NCBI GenBank assembly: GCA_035575095.1
Contig: DATLYF010000154.1
Location: 1 to 36,791, forward strand
Length of the DNA stretch: 36,791 bases
From: DATLYF01 sp035575095
GTDB taxonomy: Bacteria > Pseudomonadota > Gammaproteobacteria > Competibacterales > Competibacteraceae
Reading direction: 5' to 3'
Within the stretch, counting starts at the first letter, position 1, and each line of letters starts with the position of its first letter. The notes beneath the pieces were generated by a model. It was not told the DNA's origin and searched no databases. It saw nothing but the letters and a program-made list of their open reading frames with translations. Positions 8,523-16,854 of this stretch are shown here, piece after piece. The translations under genes were made by a program, and so were the position numbers.

Positions 8523-9281
8523 ATGAGAAAGATCATCGCATTCCTGCTGATGGCCCTGCCGGGGCTGGTGCTGGCCGTGGAAGCCGGCTATCCGCTGGAT
8601 CCGGCGCCCATCAATCTCGAGGACAAGACCTCGCTGCAACGCGGCGCGCGGCTGTTCGTCAATTATTGTATGGGCTGTCATTCGGTCCAATATCAGCGCT
8701 ACAATCGCCTGGCCCGGGATGTCGGCCTGACCGATGAGCTGGTGCTGCAGAACCTGGTCTTCACCGGCGCCAAGGTTGGCGACACCATGCAGAATGCCAT
8801 GTCCAAGACCATCGGTGACGATGGCAAGCCGGCGGCCAGGCGCTGGTTCGGCGCCCAGCCGCCGGACCTGTCTCTAATCGCCCGCTCCCGCGGCGTGGAC
8901 TACCTGTACACCTATCTGCGCACCTTCTACGTCGACGAGAAGCGACCCTTGGGGGTGAACAACGCCGTGTTCCCAATGGTGGGCATGCCGCATGCGCTGT
9001 GGGAGCTGCAGGGCCTGCAGAAGCCGATCTACGAGAAGCACAAGGACGCCGAGGGCAATGAAACGGAAGTGATCGTCGGCTTCCAGCAGGTCGTACCCGG
9101 CAAGCTGAACGCTACCGAATACAATGCCGCCGTCGCCGATCTGGTCAACTTTCTCGCCTACGTTGCCGAGCCCATCAAACTGGAGCGGCAGCGCATCGGC
9201 GTCTGGGTGCTGGCCTTTCTGGCGCTGTGCATCGTGGTGTTCTATCTGTTGAAGGAAGAGTACTGGAAGGACGTGCACTGA
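8523..9281 (+). CDS. petC: Ubiquinol-cytochrome c reductase, cytochrome c1 subunit
   Basis: 252 aa from the ATG at 8523. An in-frame ATG at 8508 (five residues longer, MGKTI) is an alternative; neither has a strong ribosome binding site. Sec signal peptide MRKIIAFLLMALPGLVLA, then the c-type haem site CMGCH (Cys49, Cys52, His53), a probable axial Met in the VGMPHALWE region, and a C-terminal membrane anchor (IGVWVLAFLALCIVVFYLL). It receives electrons from the Rieske protein and passes them to soluble cytochrome c in the periplasm. It is the last gene of petABC, and a strong hairpin follows. Confidence 0.96.
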   Translation: MRKIIAFLLMALPGLVLAVEAGYPLDPAPINLEDKTSLQRGARLFVNYCMGCHSVQYQRYNRLARDVGLTDELVLQNLVFTGAKVGDTMQNAMSKTIGDDGKPAARRWFGAQPPDLSLIARSRGVDYLYTYLRTFYVDEKRPLGVNNAVFPMVGMPHALWELQGLQKPIYEKHKDAEGNETEVIVGFQQVVPGKLNATEYNAAVADLVNFLAYVAEPIKLERQRIGVWVLAFLALCIVVFYLLKEEYWKDVH

Positions 9282-9289
9282 GCGCGGTA

Positions 9290-9318
9290 CGAGCCGGCGG
9301 TCGAACGCCGCCGGCTCG
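9290..9318 (+). terminator. GC-rich hairpin after petC
   Basis: A perfect 11-bp stem (cgagccggcgg / ccgccggctcg) with a 7-nt loop begins 9 nt after the petC stop. It has no T-run on the 3' side, so it may act as a Rho-assisted terminator or an mRNA 3'-end stabiliser rather than a classic intrinsic terminator. It separates petABC from sspA. Confidence 0.6.
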
Positions 9319-9354
9319 GCGTGCTCTCATCAGCTGTTCAGTCTGGAGTCGTCC

Positions 9355-9978
9355 ATGGCAAACCTGGCCCGACGGTCGGCCATGCTCCTGTTCTCCTCGC
9401 CCTCCTGCTGGCAGAGCCATCGCGCGCGCCTGGTGCTGGCAGAAAAGGGGATCAGCGCCGAGATCTTTGACGTCGATCCCCACGAGCCGTCCGAGGATCT
9501 GCTGGAACTGAACCCCTACAACTCCGTGCCCACCCTGGTGGATCGGGACCTGATCCTATATCCGGCCCAGGTGATCATGGAGTATCTGGACGAACGCTTC
9601 CCCCATCCGCCGCTGCTGCCGCCCGATCCCATGAACCGCGGCCGTTTCCGGCTGATGCTGTATCGCATCGAAAACGACTGGTTCAGCCTGCTGCGGCAAT
9701 TGGACGAGGGCGATGCCGTCCAGGCCGAGGCCGCGCGTCGCGCCCTGCGTGACAGCCTGGCGGCCAGCGTTGATCTGTTCGCCGCCAAACCCTTTTTCCT
9801 CAGCGACGAGTTCTCGCTGGTCGATTGCAGCCTGGCGCCGCTGCTGTGGCGGTTGCCGCACTACGGCATCGAGCTGCCGCCCCAGGCGCAGCTGGTGCTG
9901 GACTACGCCGAGCGCCTATTCCGCCGCCCCGCCTTCCGCCACAGCCTGAGCGCGGTGGAGCGGGCCATGCGCCCCTGA
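9355..9978 (+). CDS. sspA: Stringent starvation protein A
   Basis: 207 aa, a glutathione-S-transferase fold without GST activity that binds RNA polymerase and modulates transcription in stationary phase and stress. The N-terminal thioredoxin-like half starts SAMLLFSSPSCWQSHRARLVLAEKG, followed by NPYNSVPTLVDRDLILY. The surface motif FPHPPLLP around residue 82, needed for SspA function in other species, is intact. The C-terminal helical half ends with RRPAFRHSLS. sspB follows 46 nt downstream, the usual gene pair. Confidence 0.95.
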   Translation: MANLARRSAMLLFSSPSCWQSHRARLVLAEKGISAEIFDVDPHEPSEDLLELNPYNSVPTLVDRDLILYPAQVIMEYLDERFPHPPLLPPDPMNRGRFRLMLYRIENDWFSLLRQLDEGDAVQAEAARRALRDSLAASVDLFAAKPFFLSDEFSLVDCSLAPLLWRLPHYGIELPPQAQLVLDYAERLFRRPAFRHSLSAVERAMRP

Positions 9979-10024
9979 GCGGCGTGCTGCCGGCCCGCCG
10001 CGTCTTCCTCCGGATCTGCTGCCC

Positions 10025-10405
10025 ATGACCTCCAACCGCCCTTACCTCATCCGCGCCCTCTACGAGTGGATCGCCGACAACGGCATGACGCCCCATCTGC
10101 TGGTCAATGTCGAGCGCGACGACGTGGAAGTGCCGCGCGAATACGCCCACGAAGGGCGCATCGTCCTCAACATCGGGCCCAACGCCGTACAGGGTCTGCA
10201 ACTGGGCAACGACGCCGTAGAGTTCAGCGCTCGCTTCGGCGGCGTGGCCCGCTACGTGCGCATCCCGGTGCCGGCGGTGATGGCGATCTACTCGCGGGAG
10301 AACGGCCACGGCATGGTCTTTGCAGAAGAAGGCGGTGACAATACGCCGCCTTCCAAGCCGGACAAGCCCGAGAAGAAGAAGCCTAGCCTCAAGGTGGTGA
10401 AGTAA
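10025..10405 (+). CDS. sspB: ClpXP protease specificity-enhancing factor SspB
   Basis: 126 aa. SspB binds the ssrA tag of tmRNA-rescued proteins and other substrates and delivers them to ClpXP. The folded dimerisation/tag-binding domain covers about residues 1-100 (RPYLIRALYEWIADNGMTPHLLV, then IVLNIGPNAVQGLQLGND). A charged, flexible linker rich in Lys, Pro and Asp follows. The last residues KPSLKVVK match the short ClpX-docking tail of the family. It is paired with sspA and sits 15 nt before prlC. Confidence 0.95.
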   Translation: MTSNRPYLIRALYEWIADNGMTPHLLVNVERDDVEVPREYAHEGRIVLNIGPNAVQGLQLGNDAVEFSARFGGVARYVRIPVPAVMAIYSRENGHGMVFAEEGGDNTPPSKPDKPEKKKPSLKVVK

Positions 10406-10420
10406 CGAGGTAGCCAGGCC

Positions 10421-12466
10421 ATGGCCAATCCCCTGCTGGATGCCGGCGATCTGCCGCCGTTTTCCGCCATCCGTCCCGAACACGCCGAGCCGGCCGTCGA
10501 CGCCCTGCTGACCGAGAACCGCGCCCGCCTGGAGTTGCTGCTGGAGGCCGGCGCACCCTATACCTGGGATAACCTGATCGCCCCGATCGAGGCCATGGAG
10601 GACCGGCTCAGCCGCGCCTGGTCGCCGGTCAACCACCTTAACGCGGTGATGAATTCGGACGCCTGGCGCGCTGCCTACAACGCCTGCCTGCCCAAGCTCA
10701 GCGCCTATTACACCGAGCTCGGCCAGAACGAGCGCCTCTACCAGGCCTACCGGAGCATTGCCGAAGGGCCGGAGTATGCCCGCCTCGACGCCGCCCAACG
10801 CAAGGTCATCGACGATGCCCTGCGCGATTTCCGCCTGTCCGGCGTGTCCCTGCCGCCGGAACAGAAGGCGCGCTTCAAGCAGATCATGCAGCGCCTGTCC
10901 CAGCTCGGCGCCAAGTTCTCGGAGAATCTGCTGGATGCCACCCAAGGCTGGAAGAAGCACATCGGGCCGGCGGAGGAGGGACGGCTCGCGGGGCTGCCGG
11001 ATTCGGCCAGGGCCCTGGCGCGGCAGAGCGCCGAGCGCGAGGGGCTTACCGGCTGGTTGCTGACGCTGGAGTTTCCCAGCTATCTGCCGGTGCTGAATTA
11101 CGCCGACGACCGGGCGCTGCGCGAGGAGCTGTACCAGGCCTACGTCACCCGCGCTTCTGACCAGGGGCCCAACGCCGGGCGCTGGGACAACGGGCCACTG
11201 ATGGCGGAGATCCTGGCCCTGCGCCATGAAGCCGCACAGCTGGTCGGCTATGCCAACTATGCCGAGTATTCCCTGGCCAGCAAGATGGCCAGCTCCACCG
11301 CCGAAGTCATGGATTTCCTCACTGACTTGGCGCGCCGCTCCCGCCCCCAGGCCGAGCGCGAGCTGGCCGAGGTGGCCGAGTTCGCCCGCATGCAGGACGG
11401 GCTGGAGCGGCTAGAAGCCTGGGACGTGGGCTACTATTCGGAGAAACTGCGCCAGGCCCGCTATCAGATCTCCCAGGAGGCGCTGCGCCCTTATTTTCCC
11501 GAGACCCGGGTGGTGCCCGGCCTGTTCGCCGTGGCCGAGCGCCTCTACGACGTGCGCATCGAGCCGCTGCCGGGCGTCGAGGTGTGGCATCCCGAGGTGC
11601 GCACCTATGCCATCCGCGACGGCGAGGGCGAACTGCTGGGGCGCTTCTACCTGGACCTCTACGCCCGCCCCAACAAGCGCGGCGGGGCGTGGATGGACGG
11701 CTGCATCAGCCGCCGCCGCGACCGCACCGAGCTGCAGCGGCCGGCTGCCTACCTGGTGTGCAACTTCACCCCGCCGCTGGGGGACGACCCGGCGCTGTTC
11801 ACCCATCAGGAGGTGACCACCCTGTTCCACGAGTTCGGCCACGGGCTGCACCACCTGCTCACCCAGGTGGACTACGCGCCGGTAGCCGGCATCCACGGGG
11901 TAGAGTGGGATGCCGTGGAACTGCCCAGCCAGTTCATGGAGAACTGGTGCTGGCAGCCCGAGGCCCTGGAACTGCTATCCGGCCACTATCGCAGCGGCGA
12001 GCCGCTGCCCGAGGACCTGTACCGGCGCCTCATCGCCGCCAAGAACTTCCAGTCGGCGCTGCTCATGGTGCGGCAACTGGAGTTCGCCCTGTTCGACTTC
12101 CGCCTGCACCGGGAATACGACCCGACGCAGGGGGCGCGCATCGAGGAACTGCTGGCCGAGGTGCGGCGTCAGGTGGCGGTCCTCATCCCGCCCCCCTACA
12201 ATCGTTTCGCCAACAGTTTCAGCCATATCTTTGCCGGTGGTTACGCCGCCGGCTACTATAGCTACAAGTGGGCCGAGGTGCTGTCGGCGGACGCCTTCTC
12301 GCTGTTCGAGGAGCGCGGCGTGTTCGACCCCGAGGCCGGCGCAGCCTTCCGCCGCGAGGTGCTGGAGGTGGGCGGTTCGCGCCCCGCCGCGGAGAGCTTC
12401 CGCGCCTTCCGCGGGCGCGAGCCGCGCATCGACGCCCTGCTGCGGCAATGCGGCATCTCGGTTTGA
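10421..12466 (+). CDS. prlC: Oligopeptidase A (M3 family zinc metallopeptidase)
   Basis: 681 aa, a normal length for oligopeptidase A, a cytosolic M3 metalloprotease that degrades peptides, including cleaved signal peptides. The zinc site is TTLFHEFGHGLHHLL, with HEFGH at residues 470-474; the third ligand Glu is expected in the downstream WDAVELPSQFMENW helix. The N-terminal helical domain starts NPLLDAGDLPPFSAIRPEHAEPAV, typical of the family. The C-terminal FANSFSHIFAGGYAAGYYSYKWAEVLSADAF contains the substrate-binding Tyr/His region. The start ATG has a modest ribosome binding site. Its 3' end faces potI with only 27 nt between them and no obvious terminator. Confidence 0.96.
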   Translation: MANPLLDAGDLPPFSAIRPEHAEPAVDALLTENRARLELLLEAGAPYTWDNLIAPIEAMEDRLSRAWSPVNHLNAVMNSDAWRAAYNACLPKLSAYYTELGQNERLYQAYRSIAEGPEYARLDAAQRKVIDDALRDFRLSGVSLPPEQKARFKQIMQRLSQLGAKFSENLLDATQGWKKHIGPAEEGRLAGLPDSARALARQSAEREGLTGWLLTLEFPSYLPVLNYADDRALREELYQAYVTRASDQGPNAGRWDNGPLMAEILALRHEAAQLVGYANYAEYSLASKMASSTAEVMDFLTDLARRSRPQAERELAEVAEFARMQDGLERLEAWDVGYYSEKLRQARYQISQEALRPYFPETRVVPGLFAVAERLYDVRIEPLPGVEVWHPEVRTYAIRDGEGELLGRFYLDLYARPNKRGGAWMDGCISRRRDRTELQRPAAYLVCNFTPPLGDDPALFTHQEVTTLFHEFGHGLHHLLTQVDYAPVAGIHGVEWDAVELPSQFMENWCWQPEALELLSGHYRSGEPLPEDLYRRLIAAKNFQSALLMVRQLEFALFDFRLHREYDPTQGARIEELLAEVRRQVAVLIPPPYNRFANSFSHIFAGGYAAGYYSYKWAEVLSADAFSLFEERGVFDPEAGAAFRREVLEVGGSRPAAESFRAFRGREPRIDALLRQCGISV

Positions 12467-12493
12467 GGCAATCCATGCCGGTCCGTCGTGGTA

Positions 12494-13315
12494 TCACGTT
12501 TCCGTGGCCGCCAGTCGCTCGTCGCGCATGCGCTGGCGTTCCTGATACTTGTTGAGGAGCGAGGCCACCAGCACGCCGCTGGCGACGATGCCGATGAGGA
12601 GGGTGGAAACGGCGTTGATCTCCGGTGTCACGCCCAGGCGCACCTGGGAATAGATCTTCATTGGCAGGGTGGTGGCGCCGGGCCCGGTGGTGAAACTGGA
12701 GATCACCAGGTCGTCCAAGGACAGGGTGAAGGACAGCAGCCAGCCGGAGACGATGCCGGGCAGGATCATTGGCAGGGTGATGTAGAAGAACGTCCGCGCC
12801 GGCGTCGCCCCCAGGTCCATGGCCGCCTCTTCGATGGAGCGATCGAAGCCGGCCAGCCGCGACTGCACCACCACGGCCACGTAGCACATGGTGAAGGTGA
12901 TGTGGGCGATGGTCAGCGTCATGAAGCCGCGGTCCAGACCGAGCGCCACGAACATCAGCAGCATGGACAGGCCGGTGATCACCTCCGGCATCACCAGCGG
13001 CGCGTAGATCATGCCCGAGAACAGGGTGCGGCCGCGGAAGGCGCCGAAGCGCGACAACATGAGCGCCGCCAGCGTGCCCAGCATCACGGCGATGGTGGAG
13101 GAGACGAAGGCCACCCGCAGGGTGACCCAGGCCGCGTTCAGCAGCCCCTCATTGGCGAGCAGCGCCGCATACCACTTGGTCGAGAAGCCGCCCCATACCG
13201 TCACCAGCCGCGACTCGTTGAAGCTGTAGATCACCAGCAGCACGATGGGCAGATAGAGAAAAGTCATCCCCAGCACCAGGGAGACGAGGTTGAACCAGCT
13301 CAGCCCCTTGTTCAT
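12494..13315 (-). CDS. potI: Polyamine ABC transporter permease PotI (SpuH-like)
   Basis: 273 aa. Six predicted membrane helices, beginning LSWFNLVSLVLGMTFLYLPIVLLVIYSFNES. The cytoplasmic EAA loop, which contacts the ATPase, is EEAAMDLGATPARTFFYITLPMILPG at about residues 175-200. SLDDLVISSFTTGPG is typical of the PotC/PotI group. It forms the heterodimeric membrane channel with PotH. It is the last gene of the polyamine operon. It starts 11 nt after the potH stop. Confidence 0.93.
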   Translation of the reverse strand: MNKGLSWFNLVSLVLGMTFLYLPIVLLVIYSFNESRLVTVWGGFSTKWYAALLANEGLLNAAWVTLRVAFVSSTIAVMLGTLAALMLSRFGAFRGRTLFSGMIYAPLVMPEVITGLSMLLMFVALGLDRGFMTLTIAHITFTMCYVAVVVQSRLAGFDRSIEEAAMDLGATPARTFFYITLPMILPGIVSGWLLSFTLSLDDLVISSFTTGPGATTLPMKIYSQVRLGVTPEINAVSTLLIGIVASGVLVASLLNKYQERQRMRDERLAATET

Positions 13316-13326
13316 GCCCGGTCTCC

Positions 13327-14352
13327 TCAGTGCACGCCCTGCTTGACCTGCAGCCGCTGGAACAGCATCAGCGGCAGCACCAAGATGGCCAGCAGCACCA
13401 CCGCTACCGCCGAGGACAGCGGCCAGTCGCGGTTGCTGAAGAACTCGTCCCACAGGGTCTTGCCGATCATCAGCGTCTCCGAGCCGCCTAGCAGATCGGG
13501 GATGACGAACTCGCCGAGCGCCGGGATGAACACCAGGAAGCAGCCGGCCAGTATGCCTGGCAGCGACAGCGGCAGGGTGATCACCCAGAAGCTCTTCAAC
13601 GGCCGGCAGCCCAGGTCCATGGCCGCTTCCAGCAGGGTCTGGTCGATCTTCTCCAGGGTGGCGTAGAGCGGCAGCACCATGAACGGCAGGTAGGAATAGA
13701 CGATGCCGATGTAGATGGCGGCATTGGTGTTGAGGATGGTGAGCGGCTGATCGATGATCCCGAGCCAGAGCAGGAACTGGTTGAGCAGCCCCTCGTTCTT
13801 GAGGATGCCGATCCAGGCGTAGACGCGGATCAGGAACGAAGTCCAAAACGGCAGGATCACCAGCATCACCAGGGCAAGGCGCCACTCGCGCGGGGCGCGG
13901 GCCATGCCATAGGCGAGCGGATAGCCGACCAGCAGGGTGATGAGGGTGGCGCTGGTGGCAATCCAGACGCTGTTGACGTAGGCGCTCCAGTACAGGTTGT
14001 CTTCGACCAGCAGCTTGTAATTGTTGAGGTTGAGCTTGATCTGCAGATAGCCGTCCTCCAGCCACTCGACCAGCGGGGTATAGGGCGGCATGGCGATGGC
14101 CACCTCGGAGAAGCTCATCTTCAGCACGATGAGGAAGGGCGCCAGGAAGAACAGCAGCAGCCAGAGATAGGGCAGCAGGATGACTGCACCGCGCCCGGTG
14201 AGACCCAGCCAGGCCAGGACCTGCACTGTGATGCGGTAAGGCGCGAACAGCATCAGCCGGGCGTGCAGTCCGCCCAGGCGGCTGCTTTCGGCGGCGGCAT
14301 AGCCGGTGACGTAGCCGATCCGCAGAGTGCTGCGATTGAGAGCGGTGGTCAT
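13327..14352 (-). CDS. potH: Polyamine ABC transporter permease PotH (SpuG-like)
   Basis: 341 aa from the ATG at 14352, preceded by AGGGAGGG. Another ATG 6 nt upstream is out of frame. The cytoplasmic N-terminal extension of about 60 residues is longer than usual. The membrane helices begin GAVILLPYLWLLLFFLAPFLIVLKMSFSE. The EAA loop is LEAAMDLGCRPLKSFWVITLPLSLPG. FIPALGEFVIPDLLGGSETLMIGKTLWDEF is the typical PotB/PotH C-terminal signature. It pairs with PotI, and both are driven by PotG. The gene begins 14 nt after the potG stop. Confidence 0.93.
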   Translation of the reverse strand: MTTALNRSTLRIGYVTGYAAAESSRLGGLHARLMLFAPYRITVQVLAWLGLTGRGAVILLPYLWLLLFFLAPFLIVLKMSFSEVAIAMPPYTPLVEWLEDGYLQIKLNLNNYKLLVEDNLYWSAYVNSVWIATSATLITLLVGYPLAYGMARAPREWRLALVMLVILPFWTSFLIRVYAWIGILKNEGLLNQFLLWLGIIDQPLTILNTNAAIYIGIVYSYLPFMVLPLYATLEKIDQTLLEAAMDLGCRPLKSFWVITLPLSLPGILAGCFLVFIPALGEFVIPDLLGGSETLMIGKTLWDEFFSNRDWPLSSAVAVVLLAILVLPLMLFQRLQVKQGVH

Positions 14353-14366
14353 GATCCATGCCCTCC

Positions 14367-15509
14367 CTAGCTGACCAGCACCACCCCGGCATCCGGCTGC
14401 CAGGTCAGATAGACCTTGTCTTCCCAGGTGATGGTGCGTTCCACCAGGCGCACCCGGTTGGTCTGAGCCGAGGTGATCATCTTTCCGCCGGGCAGGCGGA
14501 CGTGGTAAATGGACAGATTGCCGATGTAGCCGATGTCCCAGACCTCGCCGATCATGCAGTTCACGCCGGGGTCGGCGGGCGGCTCCAGGCTGATGGCGAG
14601 CTTTTCCGGGCGCAACGCCACCCACACCGTGGAGCCGATGGCGGCGTCCACGCCGTGGGCGGCGTGGATGGCGCAGCCGACCTCGTGGCTGACGATGCGG
14701 GTGTGGCTGGCGTCGGTCTGCTCCAGATGGCCTTCGAGGATGTTGACGTCGCCGATGAACTCGGCGACGTAGCGGCTGTTGGGGTATTCGTAGATCTCGG
14801 CCGGGGTGGCCACTTGCATGATCTCCCCGGAGCACATCACGGCGATGCGCGAGGATACGGTCATCGCCTCTTCCTGGTCGTGGGTGACGATGACGAAGGT
14901 GATGCCCAGCTCGTCCTGGATGTTCATCAGCTCGAACTGGGTCTGTTCGCGCAGCTTCTTGTCGAGCGCTCCGAGCGGCTCGTCCAGCAAAAGCATCTTC
15001 GGCTTTTTCACCAAGCTGCGGGCTAGGGCCACGCGCTGGCGCTGGCCGCCGGAGAGCTGGTGCGGCTTGCGCTTGGCGTAGGGCCCCATCTGCACCAGCT
15101 CCAGCATCTCCGCCACGCGCTTTTTGATCTCCGGCTTGGGCACCTTCTCCTGCTTGAGGCCGAAGGCCACGTTGTCCTCCACGCTCATATGCGGGAACAG
15201 GGCGTAGGACTGGAACATCATGTTCACTGGCCGCTCATAGGGCGGCACCGTGGACATATCGATGCCTTCCAGCAGGATCTGCCCGGCGCTGGGGCGCTCG
15301 AAGCCGGCCAGCATGCGCAACAGCGTGGTCTTGCCGCAGCCGGAGGGGCCGAGCAGGGCGAAGAACTCGCCCTTGTAGATGTTCAGCGACAGGTTGTTCA
15401 CCGCCGTGAAATCGTCGAAGCGCTTGGTGACGTTGACCAGCTTGACGTGGGGCACGGCGTTGGGATCGCGCCAGGGCTGTTGACGCTGGCGGGCGGTAGC
15501 TTGATTCAT
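14367..15509 (-). CDS. potG: Polyamine ABC transporter ATPase PotG (SpuF-like)
   Basis: 380 aa from the ATG at 15509; the open frame extends 21 codons further upstream, into the potF-potG gap, without family similarity. Nucleotide-binding domain: Walker A GPSGCGKTT near residue 60, Q-loop FQSYALFPHMS, signature LSGGQRQRVALARSL, Walker B MLLLDEPLGALD, and H-loop VTHDQEEAMT. A C-terminal TOBE-type domain follows (ALRPEKLAISLE and on). It powers PotHI-mediated uptake of putrescine-type polyamines delivered by PotF. Confidence 0.94.
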   Translation of the reverse strand: MNQATARQRQQPWRDPNAVPHVKLVNVTKRFDDFTAVNNLSLNIYKGEFFALLGPSGCGKTTLLRMLAGFERPSAGQILLEGIDMSTVPPYERPVNMMFQSYALFPHMSVEDNVAFGLKQEKVPKPEIKKRVAEMLELVQMGPYAKRKPHQLSGGQRQRVALARSLVKKPKMLLLDEPLGALDKKLREQTQFELMNIQDELGITFVIVTHDQEEAMTVSSRIAVMCSGEIMQVATPAEIYEYPNSRYVAEFIGDVNILEGHLEQTDASHTRIVSHEVGCAIHAAHGVDAAIGSTVWVALRPEKLAISLEPPADPGVNCMIGEVWDIGYIGNLSIYHVRLPGGKMITSAQTNRVRLVERTITWEDKVYLTWQPDAGVVLVS

Positions 15510-15588
15510 GATGGCAGTGGTCTCCCCAAACAAACGGGTACAGCGGGAGCGGCCTTGCGGCGGCTGCCGCAAGGCGCGCGAGGTGGCG

Positions 15589-16692
15589 CTATTTGCCGCT
15601 CTTCAGATTGGTCCAGAGACGGGTGATGGTGCGCTGCACCTTGGGGTCATAAGGCAGCTTGATGTACAGGCGTTGCAGCGTCTGTGCGTCGGGGTAGATG
15701 GCCGGGTCTTCCAGGATCTCCTTGTTGATGAAGGCCTGGGCGGCCTTGTTGCCGTTGGCGTAGTTGATGTAGTTGCTGGCCTTGGCGTGCACCTCGCCCT
15801 TGTAGATGTAGTTGATGAAGGTGAGGGCGTTGTCGGGATGCGGGGCGTCCTTGGGAATGGCCATCTGGTCGAACCACATCAGCGCGCCTTCCTTGGGAAT
15901 CAGGTAATGGACCACCACGTTGTTGCCGGCCTCGGCGGCGCGGTCGCGGGCCTGCAGGATGTCGCCGGACCAGCCCAGGGCCAGGCAGATGTCGCCGTTG
16001 GCCAGGGCATTAATGTACTCGGAGGAGTGGAATTTCTTGATGTAGGGGCGGATGGACTTGAGCAGCGCCTCGGCCTTCTTGAGATCGGCTTCTTTCGTGC
16101 TGTTGGGGTCCAGACCCAGGTAGTTCAGCGCCGCCGGCACCACCTCCTCGGGGGTATCGAGCACGTAGATGCCGCAGTCGGCGAACTTGGCGACCACATC
16201 CTTCTTGAACAGCAGGTCCCAGGAGTCCAGCGGGGCGTCGGCCATGCGCTCCTTGATCTTGGCCTCGTTGTAACCGAGGCCGGTAGTGCCCCACATGTAG
16301 TTGACCGAGTAGTCGTTGACCCCCTCGTACTGGGCCAGGCGCTCGCTGACCACGTCCCAGCGGTTGGCGGCGACGTTGGGCAGCTTCGCCAGGTCGAGCT
16401 TCTGGAACACCCCGGCCTTGATCTGCCGGGTGAGGAAGTTGGCGGTGGGCACGACCACGTCGTAGCCGGTGCTGCCGGCCAGCAACTTGGTCTCCAGCAC
16501 CTCGTTGGAGTCGAATACATCGTAGACGACCTTGATGCCGGTCTCCTGCTCGAAGTCCTGGAGGATGGCCTCATCGATATAGTCCGACCAGTTATAGACC
16601 CGCACCACCTTCTCTTCGGCGGCGTGCAGCGCGGCAGCGGGCAGCAGCGCCGCCAGCAAAGCGGCGAACAGTCGACGGGGGGATGTCTTCAT
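15589..16692 (-). CDS. potF: Periplasmic polyamine-binding protein PotF (SpuD/E-like)
   Basis: 367 aa. A signal peptide (MKTSPRRLFAALLAALLPAAALHA) precedes the mature sequence AEEKVVRVYNWSDYIDEAIL. The aromatic/acidic ligand pocket expected for putrescine or spermidine is suggested by YNWSDYI, the Trp-containing DSWDLLFKKD and the ALGWSGDILQARDRAAEAG region. The length matches PotF/SpuD. GAGGAA lies 8 nt before the start. The gene comes after spuC in the operon, separated by 162 nt with a hairpin and possible control sites, so it may have its own promoter. Substrate preference (putrescine versus spermidine) cannot be decided by eye. Confidence 0.94.
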   Translation of the reverse strand: MKTSPRRLFAALLAALLPAAALHAAEEKVVRVYNWSDYIDEAILQDFEQETGIKVVYDVFDSNEVLETKLLAGSTGYDVVVPTANFLTRQIKAGVFQKLDLAKLPNVAANRWDVVSERLAQYEGVNDYSVNYMWGTTGLGYNEAKIKERMADAPLDSWDLLFKKDVVAKFADCGIYVLDTPEEVVPAALNYLGLDPNSTKEADLKKAEALLKSIRPYIKKFHSSEYINALANGDICLALGWSGDILQARDRAAEAGNNVVVHYLIPKEGALMWFDQMAIPKDAPHPDNALTFINYIYKGEVHAKASNYINYANGNKAAQAFINKEILEDPAIYPDAQTLQRLYIKLPYDPKVQRTITRLWTNLKSGK

Positions 16693-16786
16693 AGAGCGGT
16701 TCCTCGTGTCGGATGGTGGTAAGACGGTTGCGACCTGAAGCCCTTAACAGCATAGCCAAGCAGCATGGCGGCGGGGCTGCGGTCGC

Positions 16787-16801
16787 TGATAATCGTTATC
16801 G
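16787..16801. promoter_or_regulatory. Fur-box-like inverted repeat upstream of potF
   Basis: The 15 nt tgataatcgttatcg contain a perfect GATAA-tcg-TTATC inverted repeat. They match 13 of 15 positions of the 7-1-7 Fur consensus TGATAATnATTATCA as I recall it. The site is about 95 nt before the potF start, in the only sizeable gap of the operon. It may equally be a site for another dimeric regulator. Confidence 0.35.
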
Positions 16802-16810
16802 GAACTGCGG

Positions 16811-16839
16811 CCGGTGGCGGTCCGCCGGACGGCCACCGG
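16811..16839 (-). terminator. GC-rich hairpin after spuC
   Basis: An inverted repeat ccggtggcggtccg / cggacggccaccgg forms a stem of about 13 pairs with one mismatch and a very small loop. It begins 16 nt beyond the spuC stop on the minus strand. There is no T-run. It may attenuate or stabilise the mRNA between spuC and potF. Confidence 0.5.
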
Positions 16840-16854
16840 TGCGCTGGCTGGCCC

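Noticed and set aside
12494..14392. A 632-codon frame that would fuse PotH and PotI
   Set aside because: Only the last 273 residues are a real permease; the first part is an out-of-frame reading of potH, which has its own complete frame.
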